Made by a program: the position numbers and the translations under genes. A stretch of 64,000 nt of DNA from Odobenus rosmarus divergens. Its lineage: Eukaryota; Chordata; Mammalia; Carnivora; Odobenidae. The notes beneath the pieces were generated by a model. That model was not told the DNA's origin and made no database searches. It was given only the letters and a program-made list of their open reading frames with translations. Location: assembly GCF_000321225.1 (NCBI RefSeq), contig NW_004451010.1:288542-352541 (forward strand), given 5' to 3'. Below are positions 12,047 to 24,016 of this stretch, in pieces (within the stretch, counting starts at the first letter, position 1; the number at the start of each line of letters is the position of its first letter).

Positions 12047-14144
12047 GTAATTAGTTGCCCATGGAAAAAAATCATGATGATATATTTCAAGCATTAAAAA
12101 TTCATTTTTACCTTTTTAAAATGTAGATTTTACTTGATATCAAACAGAGGAGACAGAGAACTAGAGAAGGTATCAGACAGAAAATAGAGAACTTTAATGA
12201 AGGAGGAAATAATTGAAAAATAAATTATATCATCAGCTTGAAGCATCAATTAAAATCTTAACATTAATTTTATTGAGTGTCTACTATGGCCTACCATTGT
12301 GCTACCTGCCAGTTAGGGAAGGGTGGGGTGAAAGATTAGAGCAGAATGTGTCCCTAATCTCAAAAATTTGCTGTTAAAAGGCATACACAAAATAATACAT
12401 AAATTCTAATGTTATTTTGTGTCTTATTTAGATTAGCTCTACGTACTTTATCTTTTTTAGGTCCCCAGTAATTGTAAGAGAAGCAGTCATCATTATCTTG
12501 TTTTCCAGTTAAGAAAACAGAATTCATAGAATTTAAATGACTCATGGATAGTAAGTGGCTGAGTTAATGATATATTTGTTTGACTTTTTGTCTAGTATGC
12601 ATTTCATTTTATCGTAATGCTGTCAAACATATGCATTCACATTTAGGTGAAAAGAAACTAACATTTTGCATAAAACTAGCAACAAAATCTTTGTTAGGAG
12701 GAAGATACTGTTTTCCAGTGAGGATGAGTAAAATTGGAGTCTTTAGGAATACATCTGGGAATCTCTATTTGGACAAGTACTTAATGAATGTGATACAATT
12801 ACAAGATGTTTTTGTTTGTATGGTATACATTCACAAACTTAAAATCCCTGAATAATTTTGGTGGTTCCTGGATTGAAATCTGATCTTTAATTGGCTTATA
12901 GAAACTCTTATAAACTTAAAAAAAAAAAAAAAACCACACCATATTAATGAACTTTACAGGTATTATACTAACAAGTAAATCCTCAAAAAATTTTTAATCT
13001 AGAATCTTGAGAATTTTATTCCTGTGATGGAACAGAGTTAACTGAATATAAATAACTTAGAAAGAGAATAGAAATTTATTAGAAACATATTTTCATTGGT
13101 CCCTTTGTTATTGCAAGGAAAAATATCCTGCAATCTGAAAAACAAAATGCCATCTTTTAAAATATTTAAATATAGAACATTTGATTTCTTACTTAAAATT
13201 TAGAAATTAGAGGTCCATTCTGTTTTGGTGACTGCTTTAAACAAACCCCCCCAAATTAAGCATTCACATTTATATCAAATGCTTGGTTTTATCTTTACTT
13301 GTGGCTTCCTTGTACAAAATATAGGGTGGTTCAGTATGTGTGCAGTATCTGTATAAAATATTGGATGGTTCAGCATTGGGACTGAGGCTTGGAAGTATGT
13401 CATTTTTCCACTTTTTGAGTTACTCATATACTAATTGTGGTTAATGCTATATAGGAGTAAGGTAGTAAGATACAGGATTTAATAATATGTTGCCATTGAG
13501 CTTTAAGTGAAATCCAGCTTTTAAAACTGAGAGATATATTTTTAAAATGGTAAAATTTAAAAACATTTCTTAGACATTGTATTTACATTAGATTGGGTTC
13601 AAACTGAGGAGGCAGGATATCAGTTATACACATACATTATGAATAAAAAAATATGAACATCATACTGGTGAGAGTTGAGGGGCTTGGAAAACAATTGCAT
13701 TTTATTTTTAATCATTTAGCTGTTTTTACAATAAATATATGGTCAGTGACGACACAAAAGAAGTGCAGGGGCTAGTCCTTCAGCATGGAACACATATTAA
13801 AGAATGTCTCTCATAGAGTATATTTAAGTGTTTAAGCCCTTTGGGGATCTCAGTGGCACACAAATAACTTTTAAATAGTGGTTTTCCCTTTTTCTTTCCT
13901 GTAAGTCAAGTGAGATATTATTCTCATTTCTCAGGTGGAGGAACTTTGAAGGGAAATCAAGTGATCCATCCATGATTAGACATAGTAGAAGGAGACAAGC
14001 TTCCAATAACCTGTTTCCTAGTCCAGCTTTCTTTTCGCTCTATCAGAGTAATGAATGTAAAAAAAAAAAATTATCTGTATAAAATGGTCATCCCATCAAA
14101 AATGGAAGCCATCTTAGTAAAATGTCAGGAAGTATTAAAATTAG

Positions 14145-14342
14145 GGCGCCTGGGTGGCGCAGTCGTTAAGCGTCTGCCTTCAGCTCAGGTCATGATCCCA
14201 GGGTCCTGGAATCGAGTCCCATATCGGGCTCCCCGCTCAGCGGGAAGCCTGCTTCTACTTCTCCCACTCCCCCTGCTTCTGTTCCTTCTCTCGCTGTGTC
14301 TCTCTCTGTCAAATAAATAAATAAAATCTTTAAAAAAAAAAC
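14145..14342 (+). mobile_element. CanSINE, sense, young
   Basis: The head gggcgcctgggtggcgcag overlaps the end of the duplication and the A tail is intact. Perfect 15-bp duplication aagtattaaaattag at 14,130-14,144 and 14,343-14,357. Confidence 0.97.
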
Positions 14343-14649
14343 AAGTATTAAAATTAGTACGAATGGAAAGGTACTTGATTGTTAATCATCAGAAACATTC
14401 TTTCCTGTTCTGATTGTTTAATTTGATGACATATTAAGGTACTTGATGCACTAAATATTAAACACAACACAGTCATTTAGGAATTTATGTAGGATTATTA
14501 CCTAAGTACCCTTTTTTCTTTCACAACATTGTGTGTGTGTGTGGGGGGGGTTTGTTATGCACGATATATTTGTTGCAGCAGAAGGGGAGAGAAAGGGAAG
14601 TTAAGAAAAACCACTTGGAGCAAAGTGCCTCAAGATTACCTTCCCATTT

Positions 14650-15070
14650 CTTTTTGATGTTTTCTCCTTGTCAATTCACACAGCCTCCTCTGTATCTCCC
14701 ACTGTCATCTCTACCCACCAGACACTCCATCCCCCTCACATGAGTATACTTTCTCCCTCTTACCCTAAGTTGGTCTCACAGGCCCTCATCAAAGCTGGGG
14801 GCTCAGGAGGATGGACGGCCTTAATAGGTGAAGTCCCATCTGCTGGAGCCAAACACACGTCCTCCCAAAAAATTTTCACAGCATTTACTCCCCAGTGGTG
14901 CAGCGACCAATACCAGTGCAGCCCGGAAGCAAAGTGTCCCTTTCTCTGGTGTGCTATGTGAACCCAGCCCTTGCTCCGCACAACCCTGCCTTGAGGTTCC
15001 TAGTGGGAGTCCTGCCAGGAGGCAGCCCGAGCCCTCCACAGCTGCTACACAAAGTGCTTAGAGAATTTTT
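14650..15070. other. GC-richer unassigned block in intron
   Basis: Several short open frames occur on both strands because GC content is higher, but none has a recognisable domain, and they overlap one another. No splice signals pair up to make an exon. It may be an old repeat or unique sequence. Confidence 0.3.
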
Positions 15071-15402
15071 AAGCAAACTTTTTTTTTTTTTCTAAAACAC
15101 AGTAAACCTTGGAACTACAGGAATTTGGGGAGTGAGGGCATTCCTAGAGAAAAGAACATCAGCAAAAAAGGAACAGGGGTATGGAGGCGGGGAAGTACAG
15201 TGGTACTCAGCATGAGAAGAGAGAAATAGCCTCAGAAAGTCTCAAAAGGACTCAGAAAGGAGGTGGAACTTGAGGTGGATTGCGAAAATCAGAAATGAAT
15301 GCAGTAAGATTTTGATGTCCAAGATGAAATCTGGCAGCAAGGGAATTCTAATTTTCATTTCCTTTTCATAACATTACACTTCTGTTTATGTTTTGTTCTT
15401 AG

Positions 15403-15456
15403 GGCAATCAAGGCCTTTCTGGATTAATGGGGCCCCCTGGTATGCACGGTAATAAG
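15403..15456 (+). CDS. COL24A1: Collagen helix exon 2 (local), 54 bp
   Basis: This exon codes GNQGLSGLMGPPGMHGNK, six perfect Gly-X-Y triplets. The acceptor is tgttcttag and the donor gtaaga, both phase 0, so skipping it would remove 18 residues without changing the frame. A sense CanSINE lies 1.06 kb upstream and an antisense one 0.3 kb downstream, an arrangement that can pair in the pre-mRNA. Nothing in the exon itself looks damaged. Confidence 0.9.
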
Positions 15457-15751
15457 GTAAGACTGGTGAGACATAATTTTACTTTGACATAATTGGATGT
15501 CATCTGGGTCTGGAAGCTCTTGAACTCTTAAAATCTCATTTTGAAGTTGTGCCCAAAGTCATGTTTTAAATTCCTTTTCTCAGCGAAAGGGATTAGGATG
15601 GTGTCCTAATCCAGGAAAGTGGTGCCCACAAAAGGCAGTACCTTATGAAAAATAAAACCCTTCAGTTAATGACTGGGACAAAATTCAAATGAAGAAAGAA
15701 TTCAAAGTCACTGATAGAATGTTGAAATTTTTCTTTTCTTCTTCCTTTTTT

Positions 15752-15950
15752 TTTTTTTTTAAAGATTTTATTTATTCATTTGAGACACAGAGATACAGAG
15801 AGAGAGAAAGCATGAGCAGGGGTAGAGGCAGAGGGAGAAGCAGGCTCCTCACTGAGCCAGGAGCCCGATGTGGGGCTCGATCCCATGACCCTGGGATCAC
15901 GACCTGAGCTGAAGGCAGATGCTTAACCATCTGAGCCACCCAGGTGTCCC
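15752..15950 (-). mobile_element. CanSINE, antisense
   Basis: T tract at left, head ending in caggtgtccc. A duplication of tcttccttttt type borders it, blurred by the T tract. Confidence 0.93.
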
Positions 15951-16007
15951 TCTTCCTTTTTTAATATTAGGGCAGTAACCTACTTCTGAAACTCTGAAGT
16001 CACTTTT

Positions 16008-16206
16008 TTTTAATTTATTTTTTTTAAGATTTTATTTATTTGTGAGAGAGAGAATGAGAGACCGAGAGCATGAGAGGGAGGAGGGTCAGAGGAGAAGCGG
16101 ACTCCCCGCCAAGCAGGGAGCCCGATGTGGGGCTCGATCCCGGGACTCCAGGATCATGACCTGAGCCAAAGGCAGCCGTCCAACCAACTGAGCCACCCAG
16201 GCGCCC
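16008..16206 (-). mobile_element. CanSINE, antisense
   Basis: Flanked by ctgaagtcacttttt at left and ctgaattcacttttt at right, a 15-bp duplication with one mismatch. Only 57 bp after the previous SINE, in the same orientation. Confidence 0.93.
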
Positions 16207-16734
16207 CTGAATTCACTTTTTAACTTTTATATGTGAAGTGAGGTATACTTGGTTATAGGTAATAGTTTTGGCTTTTTAAAAGTGTTCTTATTTTCTTAGG
16301 AAATAATAATCTCTGCCATGATATATGCACGAATGTGTGGCCTGAAGAGTAGGAAAGAAGGGAGAATTGGGGATAACTGGTAAAAAATAGTAGTGGTATG
16401 TATATGACTAGGCTTTTTCTGAGATAAAAAGAAATATTTACACAGCTGCTAGAATTATTTCATATAAAATATGTTGTGTAGTTTCCTGCTTCTCTTCTAT
16501 ATATTCAGCTTGTTTTGTTTTATTTTGTTTTCCCAAACACTGAGTTGTTGACTTTCTACAGGGGAAAAGGAAGATACAAAATATCTTTTAAAGTATTAAG
16601 GGCCCCAAAATATTGAAGGGCAGTATTTGACTTGGTATGGATATCTAAATACAAATAATAATAAGCTATGTTGATGTCTTAGTTGTGTCATATTCCTTTC
16701 CTCTTGGGAGATTTATGTTGGAAGTGGTGTTTAG

Positions 16735-16940
16735 GCTCTGGTTACTTAGTTCTAATCCCATCTGCCGTTTTCTAGGTCCCCCATTGACTTTGGGTAGGGT
16801 GCTTAACTTCTCTACCCTTCAGTTGCCTCATTTGTAAAATATGAAGATAATATTACACACTTCATAGGGAGATTTTGGAACAAGGAATGAGATCATCCAA
16901 GTAATACAGTGTCAGACAAATAGCAAGCCCTAATAACTGT
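16735..16940 (+). repeat. MIR, sense
   Basis: It shows the MIR core order: gcttaacttctctaccctt, then cctcatttgtaaaatatga. Confidence 0.75.
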
Positions 16941-17906
16941 TAGCTATTAGCTCTTTATCTGGTTTTGGAACATGACCTTGTTTGTTTTCCTTCATGACTC
17001 CTGCTAAAGGGCTGAATTTTAAAATGATGAAAAAGATTTTGATCTCATGGAGTGTTTTTCCTCCCATGACCACACTACCATTATTTTTATGGCCTCCAGA
17101 CTAATCATCATAGACATTGCTTAGAATCTGATCACTTCTTTGAGGTTGTTGGTTGCTCCCCTGGAGACAGGAAACTGGAGTGTGATCATTTCTAACAGAA
17201 TTGGTCTTGATATATAATCATGAATCTGTTTGCTTAATGCTACTTTGTATACCACTGAAGAAACTGTACTGACAAATAGCGTCAAATAGAGACAGTCTCA
17301 TGAAAAGTATCTTAATTATTTTATTTGCTATTAAATATACAGTCATTTCATCCTAAAGAATGATACTGCATATGACAGAAAAACTAATCATTACTTTCCA
17401 AAGTTAAATGATACCTGTGGTTCATGAAATTAGCAATCCAGAAAAGGCAACTCTAAGTAAAATTTGAGTGGCTGTTGTGTAGAAGAGTATATAAAGAATT
17501 ATCTATAGAGACAAATTTTAAAAGACTAATTTTAACCATTAGAGCAGATTATCATTTTAACTTTGAAATTGTACTTACTTAAAGCAGAAGATATTAACTT
17601 CCAAAGACCTGTGCATGTATTATATGTCTTGGCTTATAAGTATTTTAAAATCTTAAGGTTAACATATGCTTTTTGGTCTGTGTAAGTCTAATAAAGTGAA
17701 ATACAGCATTATTTTAAGATTTTTTTAAATTTTAAACAAATCGGGTTATAGATTATCTTTCACAGACTTCTTTTCCTCTTATATGATTTTTTAAACTTTT
17801 AAAATCTGCCTTTTTTTATGTTAAAATCGATCATACCGAAGCCAGTGATCAATTAGCAGCTGTAGCTCAATTTTCTCTAGAGATAAAGTTAAGTTGAAAA
17901 TATTTA

Positions 17907-18113
17907 TTTATTTATTTAAAGATTTTATTTATTTATTGAGATAGAGCAAGAGTGAGAGAGTGAGAGCGAGAGTAAGAGAGAGAGCAGAAGGAGAGGGAGA
18001 AGCAGACTCCCTGCTGAGCAGAAAGCCCCACTCGGGGCTCGATCCCAGGACCCCAAGATCATGACCTGAGCTGAAGGCAGCTGCTTTAAGCGACTGAGCC
18101 ACCCAGGTGCCCT
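17907..18113 (-). mobile_element. CanSINE, antisense
   Basis: Bordered by aagttgaaaatattta at 17,891 and aaattgaaaatattta at 18,114, a 16-bp duplication with one mismatch. Confidence 0.93.
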
Positions 18114-18699
18114 AAATTGAAAATATTTAGAAACCAAATTACTTTCTGATAAATGAAGCATTCATGGTTTACTGTGATTTGATAGTAGTTTAGAACAATG
18201 TTGAAACACTTGAAATGATTTTGTAGTTTTTCTGAGGATTTTTCCTCTTTTTAAATATAGTGTGGCTATTAATAAAAACCATATACAGATTTAAAAAAAA
18301 AATAAGTATTGCTAGGAAAAGGACATACGGAGTCAATTTAAACCTAAACTAATTCTCCACATAGCACGCTTGGGACAAACTTCTATCACACTATGGGCAT
18401 GTCTTATTTTAAAATGAATATATAATAGAAGTATGTCCAAAATGAGCTTGATAGACTATTACTATGGTTTGTACAGAAGGGGAAAGGGCAAGACCAGTTA
18501 TTAGGTAAAATGTTCTGGTAAATCATGAGCTGTTTTTATGGAATTTACTAATTTTGGTTCATGTTTTGAAAAACCTAGGTCACTCTAGGTTACTTCCTTG
18601 CAAACAGGAAACATGCTAGAAGAACCTAGAATAATGGCTCATATTAGCTATAACCTGGGACTCCTGTTTCTTTCATCCTTGCATTTCTACCCAGAGTGT

Positions 18700-18850
18700 C
18701 AGTGCTAGGTGAATTCTGAAGGTCAAGACAAGAACTCAAGTTATTCACTTTTTAAGTGAGAAATCTAAGATAAGCCCAGAGAGGTTAAGAGAATTAATTG
18801 CTCATGGTCACTCAAAATTATGGCAGGATCTAGAGATGAAACTTATTGCT
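18700..18850 (-). repeat. MIR, antisense
   Basis: It has the reverse MIR pattern of cccagagaggttaagagaa followed by a tcactcaaaattatggcag segment. Confidence 0.65.
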
Positions 18851-19079
18851 ACTGAATCCACTGTGTGTTTAACTGTTCTTTGCATATTATGAGAGATAAA
18901 CAAGATACTTGGGTTTTGATTAAGATGAAGTTTACTACATCTTTTTATCTACTAAACTATTTTGTGAAGTATCATTACATTTATTATGCTAATATCAATA
19001 GTAGCTGTTTTATTATGTGCAATATTCTGGTTGCTCTGCTGAGCCCTGTTTCTTTTCATCTTAAAAACAACTCATTGTG

Positions 19080-19310
19080 GGGTGCCTGGGTGGTTCAGTC
19101 AGTTGAGGGTCCGACTCTTGGTTTCGACTCAGGTCATGATCTCTGGTGGTGAGATCAAGCCCCAGGTCAGGCTCCGCTCTCAGCGTGGAGTCTGCCTGAG
19201 TTTCTTTGGCTCTCCCTCTGCCCCTCCCCCCGACTCATGTATGCACACGCATGCACGCTCTCTCTCTCTCAAAGAAGTAAATAAATAAAATCTTTAAAAA
19301 AAAAAAAAAC
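19080..19310 (+). mobile_element. CanSINE, older subfamily, sense
   Basis: It begins with ggtgcctgggtggttcagtc and carries the ccgactcttggtttcgactc core of the older CanSINE type. Its right duplication (ctcattg) is displaced beyond the next SINE. Confidence 0.92.
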
Positions 19311-19314
19311 CTCG

Positions 19315-19540
19315 GGCGCCTGGGTGGTTCAGTTGGTTAAGCAACTGCCTTCGGCTCAGGTCATGATCCTGGAGTCCCAGGATCGAGCCCCACATCGGGC
19401 TCCCTGCTCAGCAGGGAGTCTGCTTCTCCCTCTGACCCTCTTCCCTCTCATTCTCTCTCTCTCAAATAAATAAATAAAATCTTTAAAAAAAAATAAAAAA
19501 ATTAAAATAAAAAAATTAAAATAAAAAATTAAAAAAAAAA
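19315..19540 (+). mobile_element. CanSINE, younger, inserted at the tail of its neighbour
   Basis: It carries gggcgcctgggtggttcag and an unusually long A-rich tail with AAAAATT units. The A run plus cctc occurs on both sides, showing that it entered the A tail and duplication of the SINE before it. Confidence 0.93.
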
Positions 19541-20979
19541 CCTCATTGAGACAAACAGTATGTTTAGTATAAATCACTTACCCAAGGCCACACAATTAAT
19601 TATTAATTGGCTGAGTTAGGACTCAAATCCAGGCCTATTTGACATATGACTGCTCTTATTAACTTCAAATACTGCTTCCCCATTAATTAATTACTTTGTT
19701 AAGCTAATTTTTGTTAGATGTGTATTTCAGTACTTTTCACTGTCCCAGGCATGTAGGCAAGAGGAAGTAAAATTTTGTTTTCCATGAGAGCCAAGGGAAC
19801 AGATATAGTTTTGGATGACAGATAATAATGACTTCATTATTCCTTTTTTCTGGGACTATCTGGAAATACTAAAATTCTTTTAATATAAACCATACTCAAG
19901 TAATCTTGAAAATGGCTGCAAGAAAGACATGTGGAGCACAGTGAGAGCTCATGAAAACTGTTGAGATAAACAGAAGGTTGATGTTGAAAACATTCCGAAA
20001 ACTAGAAGTAATATTGAGAGAACGAAGTGAATAAATCAGTAGCAATGTTTTTTTTCACTCTTCAGTAGAGTTTATTTTGCTTCTTTCCTTTCTTCTTTTT
20101 TATCTCTCGCCTCTCAACTTTTTTTTTTTTAAACCAGTATTAACATCTTAACAAGCACCGTGTTTCCCCAGATTGACTGGTTACACTGCCTCAATTTAGC
20201 CACTTTCATGTCCTCTTATTTTCCTAGGAACTAAAGTGTGTTTTTACTTCTCACTAAGTGTCTAAATTTGTGCCAAAGGCAGATAAGTTGGATCCAGAGC
20301 GCATGCTGTGTTGGATGGAGGACAAGAGTCGTAATTCTGAGCTTGGACTCCACACGGAGTTTTAAATTGTTTTTTAATATAGCCAATCAGTTTCTATATT
20401 AATATTGGAAGTCTGCTATTTAAAATTGTAAGAGCATTAACAGTGATTTCAATTGGAGCAGTTTTTCTAGAATCAAGAGGAGAAGCCAGATGGGAGCAGT
20501 TAAGTACATCTTAGCATACAGGCATATAACTCACAGCAGTTGTGAAATATGATGCACACGTTGTCATACAGATTTTTATGCATAATGTATGGCAGTATTT
20601 TTCTGAATATGAAAAATACTAACTACTATGGTTTTAGCAATAATTACAAATCAGTGTGAATTCTTATGCTGTTTTAATGGAATTATTTTCAATTATTTGA
20701 AAGAATTTCCATTACATATGAATGAGGTACACAGTAAATATCTTTATAAAGTTGGAAAGGAAAAAAACGGAAAGTATCAAGGGGAATGCACTGGGATTTA
20801 TTAGTCACTCAAAAACTATATAGCTTTTCATAATCTATTTAAAGCAAGGGCAGTACTAAGGAGCTAAAATACTGAATGTCCATGAGAACAACAATAAAAA
20901 ATCAGGATTGGCATACAATCAGTGCCTGGAGAGAGAAATAAGGAGAGTTCTACTGTTTCTATAGAGTTATCTCTATAGA

Positions 20980-21300
20980 TTATTTTCTCACTTGCCCACT
21001 CTCCTGGTAGGAACCTGCAAAGCTACACTTCACTTTGGGTTGGTTTCCAATCCAAGTGTAGTACTGAAGGTCTAATACAAATGCTACTGCATAGGAGCTA
21101 TGCTGACACCACTGTGGCCAACTCCTCCTCAATCCCCTGCCCCCACTAGTTGAAGGGGACACAGAGGGCCAGGCAGTTCGGTACTGAGCTCTCCCACAGG
21201 CAAGCCAGTGGTTGCCAGAGTGGTGTAATTGGCGGGATTTTGAAAACTTCCCTGTGTCCAAAGATATTTTCCTCTGTCTGGCTTTTGTGATTGACATTTT
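20980..21300. other. GC-richer unassigned block
   Basis: A 105-residue open frame on the minus strand covers it, without recognisable domain. It looks like unique sequence or a very old repeat. Confidence 0.3.
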
Positions 21301-23229
21301 AACATTAAGGATAAACTCATTTGGCTAAAAGTATTTCAGTTTTCAGAAATTAAAAATAAAATTCCGTGTCCTCAGGAAAAGCTGCTATCTGTCATGTAGC
21401 CCCATTTTGAGAATTAGTTTATCATACTCTTTTTCTCCATGAGAACTAGTTGAGAAGGACAGTTACTAGGGTTTATGGGACCAGAGTAAAAACTGAGTGC
21501 TGATTAAAGGAGGTTGGTGGGTCAGTATTGCAAGGAGTTTGGAGCAAATGTTGGCACAAGTCTGTTGTATGCATGAGGGAAGTATGTTCCAAGAAGGGGA
21601 GGCAGGTAGAATAGAGAGGTTTGTGTGGTAGTCATCCTATAATTTGAGTCCCTTCAAGTTCACCATTTATCTGGGATCCTCCTTCTATTTGTTTTTTTTT
21701 TTTTTTAATTTAAACTTCTTATTCTTAGGACTTAAGGAAATGTGTTGCCTTCCCCCAAGAAGTGCTTACATTCTCATAGGTATTGATTTTCATCTCATTC
21801 TGACTTCTTGCTTAGGGTTTCTTTTTTTATGGTCATCATATCACAGTTTCTCAATTTTGCCATAGTTTCCTCTGGTTATTTTGGCCAAAACATGGTTATA
21901 GGCCTTTGTCTGTATTCCTCAAGGCATTGTTGCTATGAGTCCTGTAGTGTTTGACAAGTTTCACTGGAAAGTTGGAATTACCTAATCTGTAAATTAATGC
22001 TGTTATATTACAGAGAAATGAAACTTAATATTGATTTCAGACTACAGTGAAGTAGCAATGGCTAAAGGGAAATATATGAGTGACTTAGGCATCCTTATGT
22101 GCAAGGACTATATTTTATTCACTGTGGTATCTCAGCCTAGTGTCTGGCATGTATTCTTAGTGAGTGACTGAAGATTGCTGCTCTTAAGTTTAATTAACTG
22201 TGCCCTTTCACCCTATCCTAGTGGTCATCTTCTTCCTTAGTATCTGCTTTTCAAATGAGTGTCTTATTTTCCCTGGGTCCTCTTTTCAGGACTTCAGCCC
22301 ATTTTTGGTAGTCTGAGTAGAACTAGTTAACCTGTTTACTAATCTCTCAGTGATGTTGCCTTTCACATGATTATATACAAGGTTAGCCCACCTTTGCCTC
22401 AGCTTCTTGACACTAGACAGAAGCAAGGAAAATTGCCTCAAACAAAAGAGCAGTTTCCTTCTGGAGATAAAATCTGTCACTAACTCTGGAATGCTACAGT
22501 TGTCTTAGTAATATCTTTTTGCCTGAAGGATAATTCAGGAAACCAGTGTTATGTAAATAAGGTACAGTTCCTGTCTTCAAGTAGTTTAGTGTCTAAAAAA
22601 GAAAGCACACTAAAGTAAATTACAAAGATGAATTATGCCATGGCAAGGGCAAAAGTGAAGATATAAAAAGGTTATTATAGGACATAGTTGAGGGTTACCC
22701 AAACTTCCAGGGGCAGGAGGTGGGAGAGTGTTTAGGGCACAGGGAAGGAGGCAACATCTGAACTGCATCTTGAGGATGAGCAGCAGTTATCCTGATGATA
22801 CTGTAGTTAATAGACATATGTATGTTGTCTAACACACAGGTGTCAGTGTAAAGAAAGGCTCATGGGCAAGGAGATAAGGCTTGAGGGGTATTCAGGGGAC
22901 AACTTATAGAGGAACTTGTATCATGTATCACTCATATATATTAATTTATCAGGTAATAGAGAGCTACTGGAGGGTTTTAAGAAAGGGAGTGCCAGAGGCA
23001 AATCATCTACTCTCCAGTTTCTTTGGCATTTTTGTGGGTTCTAGAGAGGAATGCTTCTACCTTTCTGAAACCTAAAGTCTATAGAAGGAGGCCCAAGGTA
23101 GAATGGTAGGGTGACAAATACAGAAGCTGTCTTATACCGTAGGGGATGCTTTCTCATATGTAGGAAAAATCCTTATCTGAGTAAATATAAGTCTTTTCCA
23201 TCTAGTGAAAAAAATGTATATATATATTA

Positions 23230-23640
23230 GGCATTCCTCACTTTGCATGATTCCCATGTACACAGATTTCAGTTACCATGTTTAATTAAATATCACCCAG
23301 TCTCCCAGCAAGTGTTTCAGATTGCACTTACTGCAGTTGTTAACTGTGATTAATTGCATAAAGTACAAATTTTGCTACTCTCTCTTCAGTCTACAAAACA
23401 AAATAAACCACAAAAACTGCATAAATAACAGATACGACCAGTCACATCATTTCATTCAGTCTCTTGGTGATTGTTCAAGGGCACATCTGTTAGTCAGTTC
23501 ATGCACAGACAGCAAAGTGTATAGTGTGTCGCTTCCTTGTCTCTCAGTGATAAACCTATGTGATATTTTACACAAATGGAAAATCAAAAGATGTACTTTA
23601 CCAACAAAGATGAGAGTATAATTAGAATTGAACATAAATG
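23230..23640. repeat. Possible Tigger-like DNA transposon remnant
   Basis: The stretch ttcctcactttgcatgattc and gatttcagttaccatg near 23,265 resembles the ends of Tigger/pogo-like elements as I recall them. Diverged and uncertain. Confidence 0.3.
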
Positions 23641-23813
23641 GAATGATAGACGAAATAGCTGATCCTGGGACATGGCTGCCATTTGAGAGACTCTACATGA
23701 TGCAACCAGAGGAACATAGTGAAGACATTCTTTGTCCTAATTATTTACCTTTCATTTTAACATTAAGAGAATTGAGATGTCATATTAGATACTTAAAGTT
23801 AGAGTCTATTTTT

Positions 23814-24016
23814 GGGGCGCCTGGGTGGCTTAGTTAGTTGAGTATCCAACTCTTGATTTGGACTTGGTCGTGATCTCAGGGTCGTGAGATGGAGCTCATC
23901 AGCATCAGGCTCTGTGCTCAGGAGGGAGTCTGCTTGAGATTCTCTCCCCACCCCCACACCCTCTCTGTCTTTCTCTCTCTCAAATATATAAATAAATAAG
24001 TTTTAAGAAAAAAAAG
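23814..24016 (+). mobile_element. CanSINE, older subfamily, sense
   Basis: It carries the ccaactcttgatttggactt core. Flanks gttagagtctatttt and aattagaatctatttt form a diverged target duplication. Confidence 0.93.

Larger units (their letters stand above)
12047..15402 (+). other. Intron after exon 1 (3.36 kb)
   Basis: No coding exon was seen in it. It holds possible old MIR-like pieces near 12.4-12.55 and 13.89-14.0 kb, a young CanSINE at 14,145, a short GT/G tract near 14,531, and a GC-richer stretch at about 14,650-15,070 that I could not assign. The rest is AT-rich unique-looking sequence. Confidence 0.7.
18960..19680 (-). repeat. MIR split by two SINEs
   Basis: MIR-like sequence at about 18,960-19,079 continues at 19,541-19,680, where cttacccaaggccacacaa is typical reverse MIR. 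The gap is filled by two sense CanSINEs. Confidence 0.6.

Noticed and set aside
14145..14215. tRNA-Lys-like sequence at the heads of the SINEs
   Set aside because: These are the tRNA-derived heads of CanSINEs, not functional tRNA genes; they lack an intact cloverleaf and a tRNA 3' end.
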